A stretch of DNA of 22,421 nucleotides from NCBI GenBank assembly GCA_046262435.1, contig JBHEMT010000138.1, forward strand, positions 1 through 22,421, read 5' to 3'. Position numbers and translations under genes: made by a program. Under the pieces are notes generated by a model. The model did not search any database and was not told the DNA's origin. It was given only the letters and a program-made list of their open reading frames with translations. Shown one piece after another: positions 5,427 to 13,682 of the stretch (positions are counted from its first letter, which is position 1; each line of letters begins with the position of its first letter). Origin of the DNA: JBHEMT01 sp046262435 (GTDB lineage: Bacteria > Chloroflexota > Dormibacteria > Aeolococcales > Aeolococcaceae).

Positions 5427-7927
5427 AGGCCGTGGTGATGGCCGGCGGCGAGGGTGCCCGCCTGCGGCCGATGACCAGCAGGCGGCCCAAGCCGCTGGTC
5501 CCGGTGGCCGGCACCCCGGTGATCGAGCACACCCTGGCGCTGCTTCGCGAGCACGGCATCCGCGAGGTGGTGGTCACGCTGCAGTACCTCGGCGCCGAGA
5601 TCCGCAACCGCCTTGGCGACGGCAGCGAGTACGACATGGCCATCGAGTACGTCGTCGAGGAGAGTCCACTGGGAACCGCCGGCAGCGTGCGCAACGCCGC
5701 CCACCTCCTGGACGACACCTTCCTGGTGATCAGCGGTGACGCGCTCACCGACATCGACCTCAGCTGGGCACTCGACGAGCATCGCAGCCGTCACGCCCAG
5801 GCCACGGTGATTCTCAAGGCGGTGAGCAATCCCCTGGAGTACGGAGTGGTGGTCACCGATGCCGACGGGGCGGTGCGCCGGTTCCTCGAGAAGCCCTCGT
5901 GGGGCGAGGTCTTCAGCGACCACGCCAACACCGGGATGTACGTGGTCGAGCCCGAGATCCTGCAGCGCATCAAACCTGGCCGCGTGGCGGACTGGTCGCG
6001 CGACGTCTTTCCCGGAATGCTTCGTCGCGGCGAACGCCTGCACGGTGTCCTCGCCGACGGCTACTGGCTGGACATCGGCAGCACGATGTCGTACCTGCAG
6101 GCGAACTGGGACGCGCTCGAGGGGCGGGTGCGCTGCCGGATCGGCGGTCGGCGTCAGGGCGAGGCCTGGATTGGCGATGGCGTGGAGTTCGGAATGGGCG
6201 CCCGCGTGGAGGGGCCGGTGTTCCTCGGCGACGAGGTGAAGATCAAGGCGGGAGCCTTCATCAACGGACCGGCGGTGATCGACCGCTTCAGCGTCGTCGA
6301 TGACAACGCCAAGCTGAGCAACAGCATCGTCTGGCCGGGGTCGTATATCGGTGAGAACTGCCGGCTGCGTCAGACGGTTATCTGCCGCAACGTGACGGTC
6401 AAGAACAACTGCCTGATCGAGGACGAGACCGTGGTCGGCGACGACTGCATCATCGGCCGTGGTGCCAGGGTCAACGCCGGGGTGAAGATCTGGCCGCACA
6501 AGGAGATTCAGCCGGGCTCGAGTGTCCGGGAGTCGGTGATCTGGGCGGGGGAGTGGCGGCGCGGCCTGTTCGCGTCGTACGGCATGGGTGGCCTGGTCAA
6601 CGTTGAGTTGACCCCCGAGTTCTGCGCCCGGCTGGGCGCCGCATTCGGCGCCAGTCTGCCCAAGGGCGCGGCGATCACGGTGACTCGTGACCACGCGCGC
6701 TCCTCGCGGATGATCAAGCAGGCGCTGATCGCCGGCATCGTCAGCGCCGGGGCCACCGTGCGCGACCTGGGAGCGCTGCCGGTCCCGGTCAGCCAGGACG
6801 CCATCGCGCGCTCGACCTGCCTGGGTGGAGTGCACGTGCTCAGCTCGCCGCTCGACCAGCGTTCCGCGGATGTGCGTTTTTTTGACGCCGAGGGCCTCGC
6901 CCTCGATCGGCGCAGCGAACGCCGCCTGGAGAACCTCTTCTTTCGCGAGGACTTCCGCCGGGCCTCCTTCTATGAGATGGGCGAGATCGAGTACGCCTCG
7001 CCGCTGGCGGACTACGTCGCCCGCCTGCTCTCCGGAATCGACGTGGACCTGGTGCGTGAGGCCAGCCTTCGGCTCCTCGTCGACTACGACTTCGGCGCTG
7101 CCTCGCTGGTGCTTCCCGAGGTGCTCAACACCCTCGAGGTGACCACGGTCAGCCTTCACGCGGGATTCGGCGAGGAGCACCGGCCGCACGCCTCAATGGA
7201 CGAGGCGGCGCGGATCACCCGCACCGTTGGAGCCGACCTGGGGTACGTCGTCAGCGCCACCGCGGAACGGTTCCGGCTGATCGATGGCGCCGGGACCCCG
7301 CTGAACGAGCAGCAGGCAATCGCGGTGGTGGCGTCGATGCTTCTCGCCACCGGCGCCGCCGAGGTGGTGCTTCCGGTGGCCACGCCGCAGTGGGTGCTCG
7401 ACACCGTGCGCCGCCAAGGGGGCATGGCAACGGTGGCCCGGAATGACGCCGGATCAGTGCTTCGGCAGGCGATGGAGCACAGCGCCGTCATGGCGGCTGA
7501 CGGCGCGGGCGGGATTGCCTGGCCGCGGCAACTCGGCGCGTACGATGCCATGTACACCCTGGTCAAGCTGCTCGAGCTGCAGGCGCGGTTGCGCCGGCCA
7601 ATCGCCGACCTTCGCAGCCACCTGGTGGTCACCCCGCACCTCACCGCGTCGGCCTTCTGTCCCTGGGAGCTCAAGGGCCGCGTGTTGCGTGAGCTGGTGC
7701 AGGCGCACGATCCCGGCGACATGGACCTGGTCGATGGCGTCAAGATCACGGTGCCCGGCGGGTACGTGCTGGTGGTCCCCGACCGCGACGCCCCCAGCTA
7801 TCAGCTGGCGGTGAGCCACACCGACGTCGCGGCGGCTGCGGCCATCCTCGAGGAGTACCGCCTGCGGGTCCAGGCGGTCGCCGGTGCCGGTGCCGAAGAC
7901 GAAGCTGGAGCTACCACCCAGCCCTGA
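5423..7927 (+). CDS. Mannose-1-phosphate guanylyltransferase fused to a degenerate phosphomannomutase-like domain
   Basis: 834 residues. Residues 1-235 are an NTP_transferase domain with 'GGEGARLRPMTSRRPKPLVPV' (nucleotide loop and catalytic Lys), 'SGDALTDID' (metal Asp) and 'EKPSWGEVFSDHANTGMYV' (sugar site). Residues 250-370 are left-handed beta-helix hexapeptide repeats. Residues 380-820 follow the phosphohexomutase fold. The first half should make GDP-mannose from GTP and mannose-1-phosphate for glycans or glycolipids; another NDP-sugar is possible. The mutase half lacks most active residues: S474-S-P-L-D for ASHNP, S611-A-T-A-E-R for DGDxDR, G694-AGGIAWP for the ExSGH loop, and P786-DRDAP for RPSGTEP. 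It is probably structural or regulatory. The length matches fused homologues in actinobacteria and cyanobacteria. Confidence 0.85.
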   Translation: MKAVVMAGGEGARLRPMTSRRPKPLVPVAGTPVIEHTLALLREHGIREVVVTLQYLGAEIRNRLGDGSEYDMAIEYVVEESPLGTAGSVRNAAHLLDDTFLVISGDALTDIDLSWALDEHRSRHAQATVILKAVSNPLEYGVVVTDADGAVRRFLEKPSWGEVFSDHANTGMYVVEPEILQRIKPGRVADWSRDVFPGMLRRGERLHGVLADGYWLDIGSTMSYLQANWDALEGRVRCRIGGRRQGEAWIGDGVEFGMGARVEGPVFLGDEVKIKAGAFINGPAVIDRFSVVDDNAKLSNSIVWPGSYIGENCRLRQTVICRNVTVKNNCLIEDETVVGDDCIIGRGARVNAGVKIWPHKEIQPGSSVRESVIWAGEWRRGLFASYGMGGLVNVELTPEFCARLGAAFGASLPKGAAITVTRDHARSSRMIKQALIAGIVSAGATVRDLGALPVPVSQDAIARSTCLGGVHVLSSPLDQRSADVRFFDAEGLALDRRSERRLENLFFREDFRRASFYEMGEIEYASPLADYVARLLSGIDVDLVREASLRLLVDYDFGAASLVLPEVLNTLEVTTVSLHAGFGEEHRPHASMDEAARITRTVGADLGYVVSATAERFRLIDGAGTPLNEQQAIAVVASMLLATGAAEVVLPVATPQWVLDTVRRQGGMATVARNDAGSVLRQAMEHSAVMAADGAGGIAWPRQLGAYDAMYTLVKLLELQARLRRPIADLRSHLVVTPHLTASAFCPWELKGRVLRELVQAHDPGDMDLVDGVKITVPGGYVLVVPDRDAPSYQLAVSHTDVAAAAAILEEYRLRVQAVAGAGAEDEAGATTQP

Positions 7928-7937
7928 GGCCGGTCGC

Positions 7938-10184
7938 TCATGCGACGCTGGGGAGGTCGGTGCGGCGCTCCGGCTCGGCCATCCCGGTCCGCGCGTGCAG
8001 ACTCTGCAGCCAGGCCGGCGCCCACCAGTTGGCCCGGCCGAGCAGGCGCATGAGCGCCGGGACCACCAGGGCGCGCACCAACGTGGCGTCGACGAACACG
8101 GCGATGCCCATGCCCAAACCGGTTGCTTTGATCAGCACCACCTGGGCAAGGGCGAAGGCGAAGAAGACGCCGACCATGATCGCCGCGGCGCCCGTGACCA
8201 GACGGCCGCTGCGCTCGAGTCCCTCGGCCACCGCGGACCGGTTATCGCCATGTGCTCGCCAGGCCTCCTGCATCCGGGTCAGGAGGAAGACCTCGTAGTC
8301 CATCGACAGCCCGAACACGATGCAGAACAACAGCACCGGCAGGGTGGGGTCGATCGGTGCCGGGGACACGCCGAGGATGCCGCCGAGATTTCCCTCCTGG
8401 AAGATCCAGACCAGCGCGCCGAATGCGGCGCTCAGCGAGAGCAGATTCATCAGCACCGCCTTGAGGGGCAGGACCGGCGTGCCCAGCAGGACCAGGAGGA
8501 TGACGAAGGTGGTGACCACCACAAAGGCCACCGCCAGCGGGGTGTGGCCGACGACGAAGGCGACGAAGTCGACATTGAAGGCGCTGGTTCCGGTGACGTA
8601 GACGCTCGCCTGCGGTACCGCGGCCACGCCGCGGACGCGCTGGACCAGCCGGTTGGCGGCGTCACTCGACTCGGCGAGGCTGCTCCGGGCGACGACCACA
8701 GCGATCTCCCGGCCCACGCTCTGGTTCACCAGGGTGCGCAGCTCCACTGGCCGGCTCGCGGCCGGCAGCGCCAGGGCCTGCAACGCGAGTGGGCGCGAGA
8801 CCCCGGGGGGGTCGGCCACGCTGCTGACGCTGGCCACCGCGGGTTGCTCTCGCAGCCGGTCGTCGAGCGCGGCCAGTCGTGCCAGGTTGACGGGGTTGAG
8901 CGGGCTGCCGGAGTGGAACCGGACCACCACGTCAATCTCGGTCTGGCCATGGCCGGGGAAGTCGGCCAGCTGCTCGGTTCCCACCCGTGACTCGGCGCTT
9001 CTGGGCAGCAGAGACACGTCGCTGTTGGCCAGGTGGATGCCGGTGAAGGGCAACCCGGCGAGCAGCAGCACTGCCAGAGTGGGCACCAGCACCACCAGTG
9101 GACGGCGCATCACCAGCAGCGCCCAGCCGTGCCAAAAGCTGCGCCGCGGGGTCCGGCGTCGCCAGGGCATGCGGCCCAGGTCGATACGCGGGCCGAGGAT
9201 GGCCAGCGCCGCCGGGAGGAGGGTGAGCCCGTAGAGCACGGCCACCGCCACCACCAGGGCGCCCCCCAGACCCATCGACACGAGGAACGTGCCGCGGTAA
9301 AAAAACAGGGCACTGAGCCCCACCGCCACGGTCATCCCGCTGAAGAGAATTGCCCGGCCGGCGGTGGCCATCGCGCGGCTCAGCGCCGTCTCGGTGTCAT
9401 CTCCTGCCGCCAACTGCTCACGGAACCGGCTGACGATGAACAGCGAGTAGTCGATGCCCACGCCAAGACCGATCAGGTTGACGATCTCTGGGGCGAACTG
9501 CGACACGTTGATCGCGTGGCTGGCCAGGTAGGTCAGGCCCAGACCGCCGACGACGGCGACACCACCGACCACCAGGCAGAGTAAGGCCGCGCTGACGCTG
9601 CCGAAGACCAGGAGGAGGAGAACCATCGCGAGCGGACCCGCCACCAGGCCTGCCCGCTTGAGGTCCCGCGCCACGTAGGTGTCCACGTCGGCGGCATAGG
9701 CCAGCTGGCCGGCGGTGGCCACCGCAAAGCCCGGCGGCGTACGAACCTCGTCACGATACCGAAGGAACTCGCGACGGGCGGCGAAGAAATCGGAGTGCAG
9801 GCTGACGAGCACCAGCGCGCGATGCCCGTCGCGGGAGCGCAGCCCTCCTGCCAGGCCACCTCCGCCGTCGTATGGGGTGAGGATGGAGGCCACGCCCCGG
9901 TCGGTGCGCAGGCTGGCCAGGGCGCCGTCGACGGCGCTGTGAAAGGCGGGGTCGTCGACCCCGTGCAGCCGGCTGCTGATCACCAGGTTGAAATCTGACC
10001 GGCCGGATTTGGGAAGCTGCGACCCCTCGAGGGTGAACCCCTGTCCGGACTCGAAGGTGAAGGTGTTGCGGTCGCTGAGCGTGCCGCCGCGCGCGGTGAG
10101 CACCACGGAGAGGACCACCAGGACCAGCGAGAGACCCAGGACCAGCCAGCGATGCCGGGCAACCACGCGTCCCCAGCGAGCCAT
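7938..10184 (-). CDS. MMPL/RND-type transporter
   Basis: 748 residues starting at ATG 10184 ('MARWGRVVARHRWLVLG'), which puts the first membrane helix at the N-terminus as in the family. Two repeats each have an extracytoplasmic loop followed by about five membrane helices. Each repeat carries the MMPL motif: D245 in 'GVGIDYSLFIVSRFREQL' and D629 in 'GLSMDYEVFLLTRMQEAW', expected for proton coupling. Family members in high-GC Gram-positives export lipids, polyketides or drugs; substrate is unknown here. It has its own -10 box upstream and follows the FtsX permease gene in the same direction. Its stop lies 10 bp from the guanylyltransferase stop, with only a weak 5-bp hairpin between. Confidence 0.85.
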   Translation of the reverse strand: MARWGRVVARHRWLVLGLSLVLVVLSVVLTARGGTLSDRNTFTFESGQGFTLEGSQLPKSGRSDFNLVISSRLHGVDDPAFHSAVDGALASLRTDRGVASILTPYDGGGGLAGGLRSRDGHRALVLVSLHSDFFAARREFLRYRDEVRTPPGFAVATAGQLAYAADVDTYVARDLKRAGLVAGPLAMVLLLLVFGSVSAALLCLVVGGVAVVGGLGLTYLASHAINVSQFAPEIVNLIGLGVGIDYSLFIVSRFREQLAAGDDTETALSRAMATAGRAILFSGMTVAVGLSALFFYRGTFLVSMGLGGALVVAVAVLYGLTLLPAALAILGPRIDLGRMPWRRRTPRRSFWHGWALLVMRRPLVVLVPTLAVLLLAGLPFTGIHLANSDVSLLPRSAESRVGTEQLADFPGHGQTEIDVVVRFHSGSPLNPVNLARLAALDDRLREQPAVASVSSVADPPGVSRPLALQALALPAASRPVELRTLVNQSVGREIAVVVARSSLAESSDAANRLVQRVRGVAAVPQASVYVTGTSAFNVDFVAFVVGHTPLAVAFVVVTTFVILLVLLGTPVLPLKAVLMNLLSLSAAFGALVWIFQEGNLGGILGVSPAPIDPTLPVLLFCIVFGLSMDYEVFLLTRMQEAWRAHGDNRSAVAEGLERSGRLVTGAAAIMVGVFFAFALAQVVLIKATGLGMGIAVFVDATLVRALVVPALMRLLGRANWWAPAWLQSLHARTGMAEPERRTDLPSVA

Positions 10185-10222
10185 CGTCCCCCACACGTCA
10201 TCGCCGGTCGGCGCCGCCACCG

Positions 10223-10228
10223 AGTATA
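10223..10228 (-). promoter_or_regulatory. -10 box TATACT upstream of the MMPL gene
   Basis: The minus strand reads TATACT at 10228-10223, 38 nt before the MMPL ATG, in the 119-nt gap after the ABC permease stop. No convincing -35 was found. It suggests the exporter can be transcribed apart from the permease. Confidence 0.45.
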
Positions 10229-10303
10229 TCGGCGCCCGGAGCGAACTCCGCCCCCCCGAGCTCCCCGTCAGTGGTGACGCTGCGGTTGCCTGCGCCGCAG
10301 CGG

Positions 10304-13045
10304 TCACTCGTAGCGGAGCACCTCGAGTGGCCGGATGCGGGTGGGGCCCCACGCCACCAGACCGGCGGTAAACGTCGCCAGCAGCGTCACCCCGGTGATC
10401 ACCGTCAGGCTGATCGGGACCCCGACGGCAAGGTCGGTGTGAAGGACGTACCGACCGGCGGCCGCGGTGGCAACGCTCACCATCGCCATTCCTGTGGTGC
10501 CTCCGAGGGCACCGACGATGCCGTTCTCCAGGAGAACCTGACCGAGCACCGACCGGCTGGAGTGGCCGGTCGCCTTGAGAATGCCCATCTCGCGACGGCG
10601 CTCGAGCATTGCCAGGGCCACTGTGTTGGCAATGATCACCACCCCCGCAAAGAGCGCCAATGACGCCAGCGCGATCAGCAGGGTGATCAGGTTGGACAGG
10701 ATCTGCTGCACCAGGGCGGTGAGGTCGGACAGGTCGTAGACGGTCGCCGAGGGCACCCCGTTCTCGAGCCGGCGCAGGGCCTCGAGCTTGTGGGCCGGAT
10801 CGACCCGCAGGGACACGATGGTGGTGAGCTGGGCGCCGCCGAGGTCCGCGGCGGTGGCTCGGTCGACAAGCAGCGGTTGGAAGAAGAACCTGAACCGGGT
10901 TTGCGACCCTCGACCGCTGACCGGTGCATAGAAGCCGACCACGGTCAGGCTGCGCATCACCGTCCCGCCGCGCCCACGCACGCTCAGGACGTCGCCGCGG
11001 CGCAGTGCGAACGGAGCTCGGCGCAGGTCGGCACGCACCATCACCGCTGTCCCACCGGCGTCGCTGCGGCGCAGCGTGCGCCCCTCGACGGCGTCGGCCT
11101 CAGGCAGCTGGCCCGCGGCCAGGTCGTATCCCTCCACGCCGCTCAGCTGGGCGAATCGAAACTGGGCGCCGGGCCGGCTGGCGTCGCCGGCGGCGAATCG
11201 GCCCACGGGCTCGCCGCGCAGTGCGATCGGCTGCACCGGCGTGTCGACGGTGAGCTTGCGCTGCTCCAGTCCAGGCAGGCCGTTGCTGACCCTGGCAATG
11301 GAGGCCGCGTCGGAGGGCGAGGCGATCGCAAAGACGTCATAGGACGCCAGCTGCGCCAGGCTCTGGTCGATCTTGGCCGAGATGTCCTGGCCGAGGACCA
11401 GGATCAGGCCGACGGTGAACACGCCGGCGAACAGCGCGACAAGGGTGGATGCGGTGCGCGCCCGCCCGCGGCGTAGGGAACGTAATGCCAGTTTCAACGA
11501 GGTGCGCTGGCGGCGGGGCAGAAGCACCACCGCGTAGCCCGCCAGCGCCGCAACCAGCAGTGCTGCGCCCACGGCCGGGACCACCAGCCAGAGGACGGCC
11601 GCCGCGACGACCGCCAGACTCACCAGCCCGACAAACCGCAGTGGCCTCCCTTCGGGTACCGGAAGGCGTCCGATGAGGGCGAGCAACCCTGAGAAGAGGG
11701 CAGCCAGGCAGACGATCGCCACCGCCGTCCCGAGCACCGCTCGCACCGCCAGCGCGGGGTCACCGAGCAGCGAGGTGGCGAGCACCGTGAAGAGCACCAG
11801 CAGCGCGACGTACAGGCCGGCAGTCTGCAGCCGCGAGCCCGCGCTCCGGCCCTCGGGCAGGTCGCGAAGCACCGCCTGAGGGCGCACCGCACTGGCGCGC
11901 ACGATGGGCAGGAGCCCGAAGATCAACGAGACGGCGAGGCCCACGCACACTCCGGTGACCAGTACCGCCGGACGCACCCGGAAGACCAGCTGGATGTTCA
12001 CCAGCCGTTCGATCAGCGCGGCCAATACCCCACTGACGCCGGCGCCGAGTGCGGTGCCCAGCAGACCACCGCAGAGCCCGAGAAGGCCCGTCTCCACGCC
12101 GAACAGGGCGTAGAGCTCGAGCCGGGTGTAGCCCACAGTCTTCAGGGTCGCGATTTCGATTCGTCGCCGGGACAGCAGCACCTGAAGCGTGTTGACGATC
12201 CCGATGCCACCGATCAGCAGCGCCAGCAAGCCAACGATCTGGAGGTACTCGCGAATCTGCTGCGAGGCCTCGACGTTCTGCCGCAGCGCCTGGCCGACGG
12301 TCTGCACGGTGCTCCCGGGAAGCTGAGCGCGGAGTTCAGCGGCGACAGCGTCGGCGGCCACGGCACCCGGGGTCACGATGGTGACCAGGCCATATGTCTC
12401 AGCCCGTCGCTCGATGGATGCCAGCGTCGACTCGGCGACGTATCCCACCGAGGAGCCGTTGACCGACAGGCGGTTGGCGGTGATGCCGGTAACCATTAGG
12501 TCGGCACCGCGGCCCCCAACCACAGTGAGGTGCACGTGGTCCCCGGGTCCCAGCCGTCCGCCCTGCTCGGCGGCGAACTCGGAGAGCACGATGCTGCCGG
12601 GCGCTCGCAGAGCTGCTCCGAACGTGGTCGTCCCCGGCGGCCTGATCAGGCCGGCGTCGCCGACCAGCGGGTAGTCGCCCGGGTGGTCGAGGCCGAACAG
12701 CGGGAAGAGTTGCACGATCCGTCCCTGACCGCGGCGAATGGTGGCCTGCTCCAACGCCAGTGCTGCGTACCGCGTGACCAGGCCGCGTCCACGCAGATCG
12801 TCGAGGACGGTGAGCTGGCTTCGATCGAGGGGGAGCGCCGTGGACTGCACGGAAACATCGCCACCGTTCACCTGGCGGACGTCGCCGGTCAGCGAGTCGT
12901 CGATCATGTCCCCCGCCAGTCGCAGGGCGACGATCGCCATCACACCAACCGCAACGCAGAAGATCGCCAGCACGGTGCGGCCACCACCGCGGCGCAGGGA
13001 GCGCACGGCGTAGCGAATCGAGAGCGCAGCGAGACCGGCTCTCAT
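10304..13045 (-). CDS. ABC transporter permease with two FtsX domains (MacB/LolC-like)
   Basis: 913 residues. It begins with a cytoplasmic stretch and TM1 ('RTVLAIFCVAVGVMAIVAL'), then a large extracytoplasmic domain (about 45-265). A three-helix FtsX core follows ('VGLLALLIGGIGIVNTLQVLLSRRRIEIATLKTVGYTRLEL'). The middle has extra helices, and a second copy starts near 'LALRSLRRGRARTASTLVALFAGVF'. It ends with a second FtsX core ('MLERRREMGILKATGHSSRSVLG') and the usual 'IRPLEVLRYE' close. Such permeases move lipids, lipoproteins or peptides, or transmit force across the membrane, using a LolD/MacB-type ATPase. No ATPase adjoins it; the nearest is at 19246-19986. A possible -10 lies 40 nt upstream. 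Confidence 0.88.
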   Translation of the reverse strand: MRAGLAALSIRYAVRSLRRGGGRTVLAIFCVAVGVMAIVALRLAGDMIDDSLTGDVRQVNGGDVSVQSTALPLDRSQLTVLDDLRGRGLVTRYAALALEQATIRRGQGRIVQLFPLFGLDHPGDYPLVGDAGLIRPPGTTTFGAALRAPGSIVLSEFAAEQGGRLGPGDHVHLTVVGGRGADLMVTGITANRLSVNGSSVGYVAESTLASIERRAETYGLVTIVTPGAVAADAVAAELRAQLPGSTVQTVGQALRQNVEASQQIREYLQIVGLLALLIGGIGIVNTLQVLLSRRRIEIATLKTVGYTRLELYALFGVETGLLGLCGGLLGTALGAGVSGVLAALIERLVNIQLVFRVRPAVLVTGVCVGLAVSLIFGLLPIVRASAVRPQAVLRDLPEGRSAGSRLQTAGLYVALLVLFTVLATSLLGDPALAVRAVLGTAVAIVCLAALFSGLLALIGRLPVPEGRPLRFVGLVSLAVVAAAVLWLVVPAVGAALLVAALAGYAVVLLPRRQRTSLKLALRSLRRGRARTASTLVALFAGVFTVGLILVLGQDISAKIDQSLAQLASYDVFAIASPSDAASIARVSNGLPGLEQRKLTVDTPVQPIALRGEPVGRFAAGDASRPGAQFRFAQLSGVEGYDLAAGQLPEADAVEGRTLRRSDAGGTAVMVRADLRRAPFALRRGDVLSVRGRGGTVMRSLTVVGFYAPVSGRGSQTRFRFFFQPLLVDRATAADLGGAQLTTIVSLRVDPAHKLEALRRLENGVPSATVYDLSDLTALVQQILSNLITLLIALASLALFAGVVIIANTVALAMLERRREMGILKATGHSSRSVLGQVLLENGIVGALGGTTGMAMVSVATAAAGRYVLHTDLAVGVPISLTVITGVTLLATFTAGLVAWGPTRIRPLEVLRYE

Positions 13046-13085
13046 CCGCGGGCCGTCATCCGCTGTTCTGCCCTCTCACCCCCCG

Positions 13086-13091
13086 ATGCTA
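13086..13091 (-). promoter_or_regulatory. Possible -10 box for the FtsX-type permease
   Basis: The minus strand reads TAGCAT at 13091-13086, 40 nt before the permease ATG and just past the hairpin that ends the small membrane protein gene. It fits TAnnnT; no -35 is clear. Confidence 0.3.
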
Positions 13092-13109
13092 GGTGCTTTA
13101 AACGCGAAA

Positions 13110-13137
13110 GCAGCCGGGGCACGAATGCCCCGGCTGC
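13110..13137 (-). terminator. Strong hairpin terminator after the small membrane protein gene
   Basis: A perfect 12-bp stem (13110-13121 with 13126-13137) closes on a 4-nt CGAA loop. On the minus strand it is followed by TTTCGCGTTT, a broken U-run. It lies 23 nt past the stop of the 49-residue gene and upstream of the ABC permease, so it separates the two units. Confidence 0.75.
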
Positions 13138-13160
13138 CTTGTACGGGTATCGCGGCCGGA

Positions 13161-13310
13161 TTAGACGGCGCCGCGACGACCCATCAGGAAGCTCGCTGCG
13201 GCGAGTACGAGGACGATCAGAGCCACGATCCACAGGAAGTGAAGGGTGGTGCCGATGAGTCCGCCGCCGAACAGCAGCAGAGCCAAGACGATCAGAGCCA
13301 GTGCCAACAT
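13161..13310 (-). CDS. Small hydrophobic membrane protein (49 aa)
   Basis: 49 residues, beginning MLALALIVLALLLFGGGL and ending SFLMGRRGAV. Two hydrophobic segments (about 1-18 and 25-43) are joined by a short 'IGTTLHF' turn, with a basic 'GRR' end. It resembles the roughly 50-residue 'hydrophobic protein' family common in actinobacteria, of unknown function. It is well supported as a gene despite its size: a consensus AAGGAGGT ribosome site lies 8 nt before the ATG, a good promoter precedes it and a strong hairpin follows it. It is a stand-alone transcript. Confidence 0.85.
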   Translation of the reverse strand: MLALALIVLALLLFGGGLIGTTLHFLWIVALIVLVLAAASFLMGRRGAV

Positions 13311-13318
13311 TGCCAGGT

Positions 13319-13326
13319 ACCTCCTT
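13319..13326 (-). promoter_or_regulatory. Consensus ribosome binding site of the 49-aa protein
   Basis: The minus strand reads AAGGAGGT, an exact anti-16S match with an 8-nt spacer to ATG 13310. It is the best Shine-Dalgarno in the window and settles the start of this small gene. Confidence 0.8.
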
Positions 13327-13335
13327 AGTGAAACC

Positions 13336-13352
13336 TGATAGGAAGACTATCA
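13336..13352. repeat. Inverted repeat over the small-gene promoter (possible operator)
   Basis: TGATAG and CTATCA form perfect 6-bp arms with a 5-nt centre. The repeat covers the predicted -10 box and transcription start of the 49-residue protein gene, so it may be a repressor site. It could also form a small hairpin at the 5' end of the transcript. Confidence 0.45.
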
Positions 13353-13372
13353 CAGTATCGCTTGGATGGCAA
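13344..13372 (-). promoter_or_regulatory. Promoter of the 49-aa membrane protein gene
   Basis: The minus strand reads TTGCCA (13372-13367), a 17-bp spacer, then TAGTCT (13349-13344). A start near 13337 gives a leader of about 27 nt that contains the ribosome site. Confidence 0.6.
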
Positions 13373-13682
13373 CCCCCTCCTGGTGTCTTTGCCGCGATGC
13401 CCCGGAGGGGCGTTTCGCACCTCTGCCAGCGGCTCCCGAAAGCACCGCCGCCGGTAGTGGCCGCCAGGCGATGCGCGATGACACCGAGACACCGGACCAA
13501 GCGCGATGCAACGGATCGCCGAATCGCAACTGAGGGTGAGTCACAAGCCGGTGCGGTCGGGCGTTTGTGACAGCGGCGCGATTGGCGGCGAACACCGGCC
13601 CGCAACGATGCGCATCAGCCGCCTTCCCCCGAGTCGGTCGCCGGAGTCCGGCCCGCCCGCCCAATTCCACCGGGACCCATCC
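13373..13682. other. 310-bp intergenic region before the CAP-domain gene
   Basis: No credible gene is seen here. It holds a 5-bp hairpin with a 3-nt loop (13399-13411) and a longer inverted repeat (13540-13571). The frame of the CAP gene stays open back to 13506, so the protein could start earlier, for example at ATG 13608, but the composition there is not clearly protein-like. No convincing promoter could be fixed for the downstream gene. Confidence 0.4.
13540..13571. repeat. 7-bp inverted repeat GTCACAA...TTGTGAC upstream of the CAP gene
   Basis: GTCACAA (13540-13546) and TTGTGAC (13565-13571) are perfect complements around an 18-nt GC-rich loop. It lies 111 nt before the CAP gene start. 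It could be a leader-RNA hairpin or a regulator site with half-sites about 2.5 turns apart. Confidence 0.4.

Noticed and set aside
5198..7189. Long open frame on the minus strand opposite the guanylyltransferase
   Set aside because: The plus frame has clear domain motifs. The antisense frame has none and reflects codon-position GC bias.
7933..7946. Small hairpin GTCGC-TCAT-GCGAC between two convergent genes
   Set aside because: Only 5 bp, no T-run, and partly within the MMPL stop region, so too weak to call a terminator.
10185..10352. N-terminal extension of the MMPL protein
   Set aside because: It would overlap the end of the ABC permease and precede the normal first helix with a non-conserved-looking stretch; the -10 box at 10223-10228 falls inside it.
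13500..13620. Possible c-di-AMP (ydaO) riboswitch before the CAP gene
   Set aside because: Fragments GGGTGAGTC and GACAGC look similar to ydaO, but the conserved GGGGAAC segment and the second half of the fold are missing.
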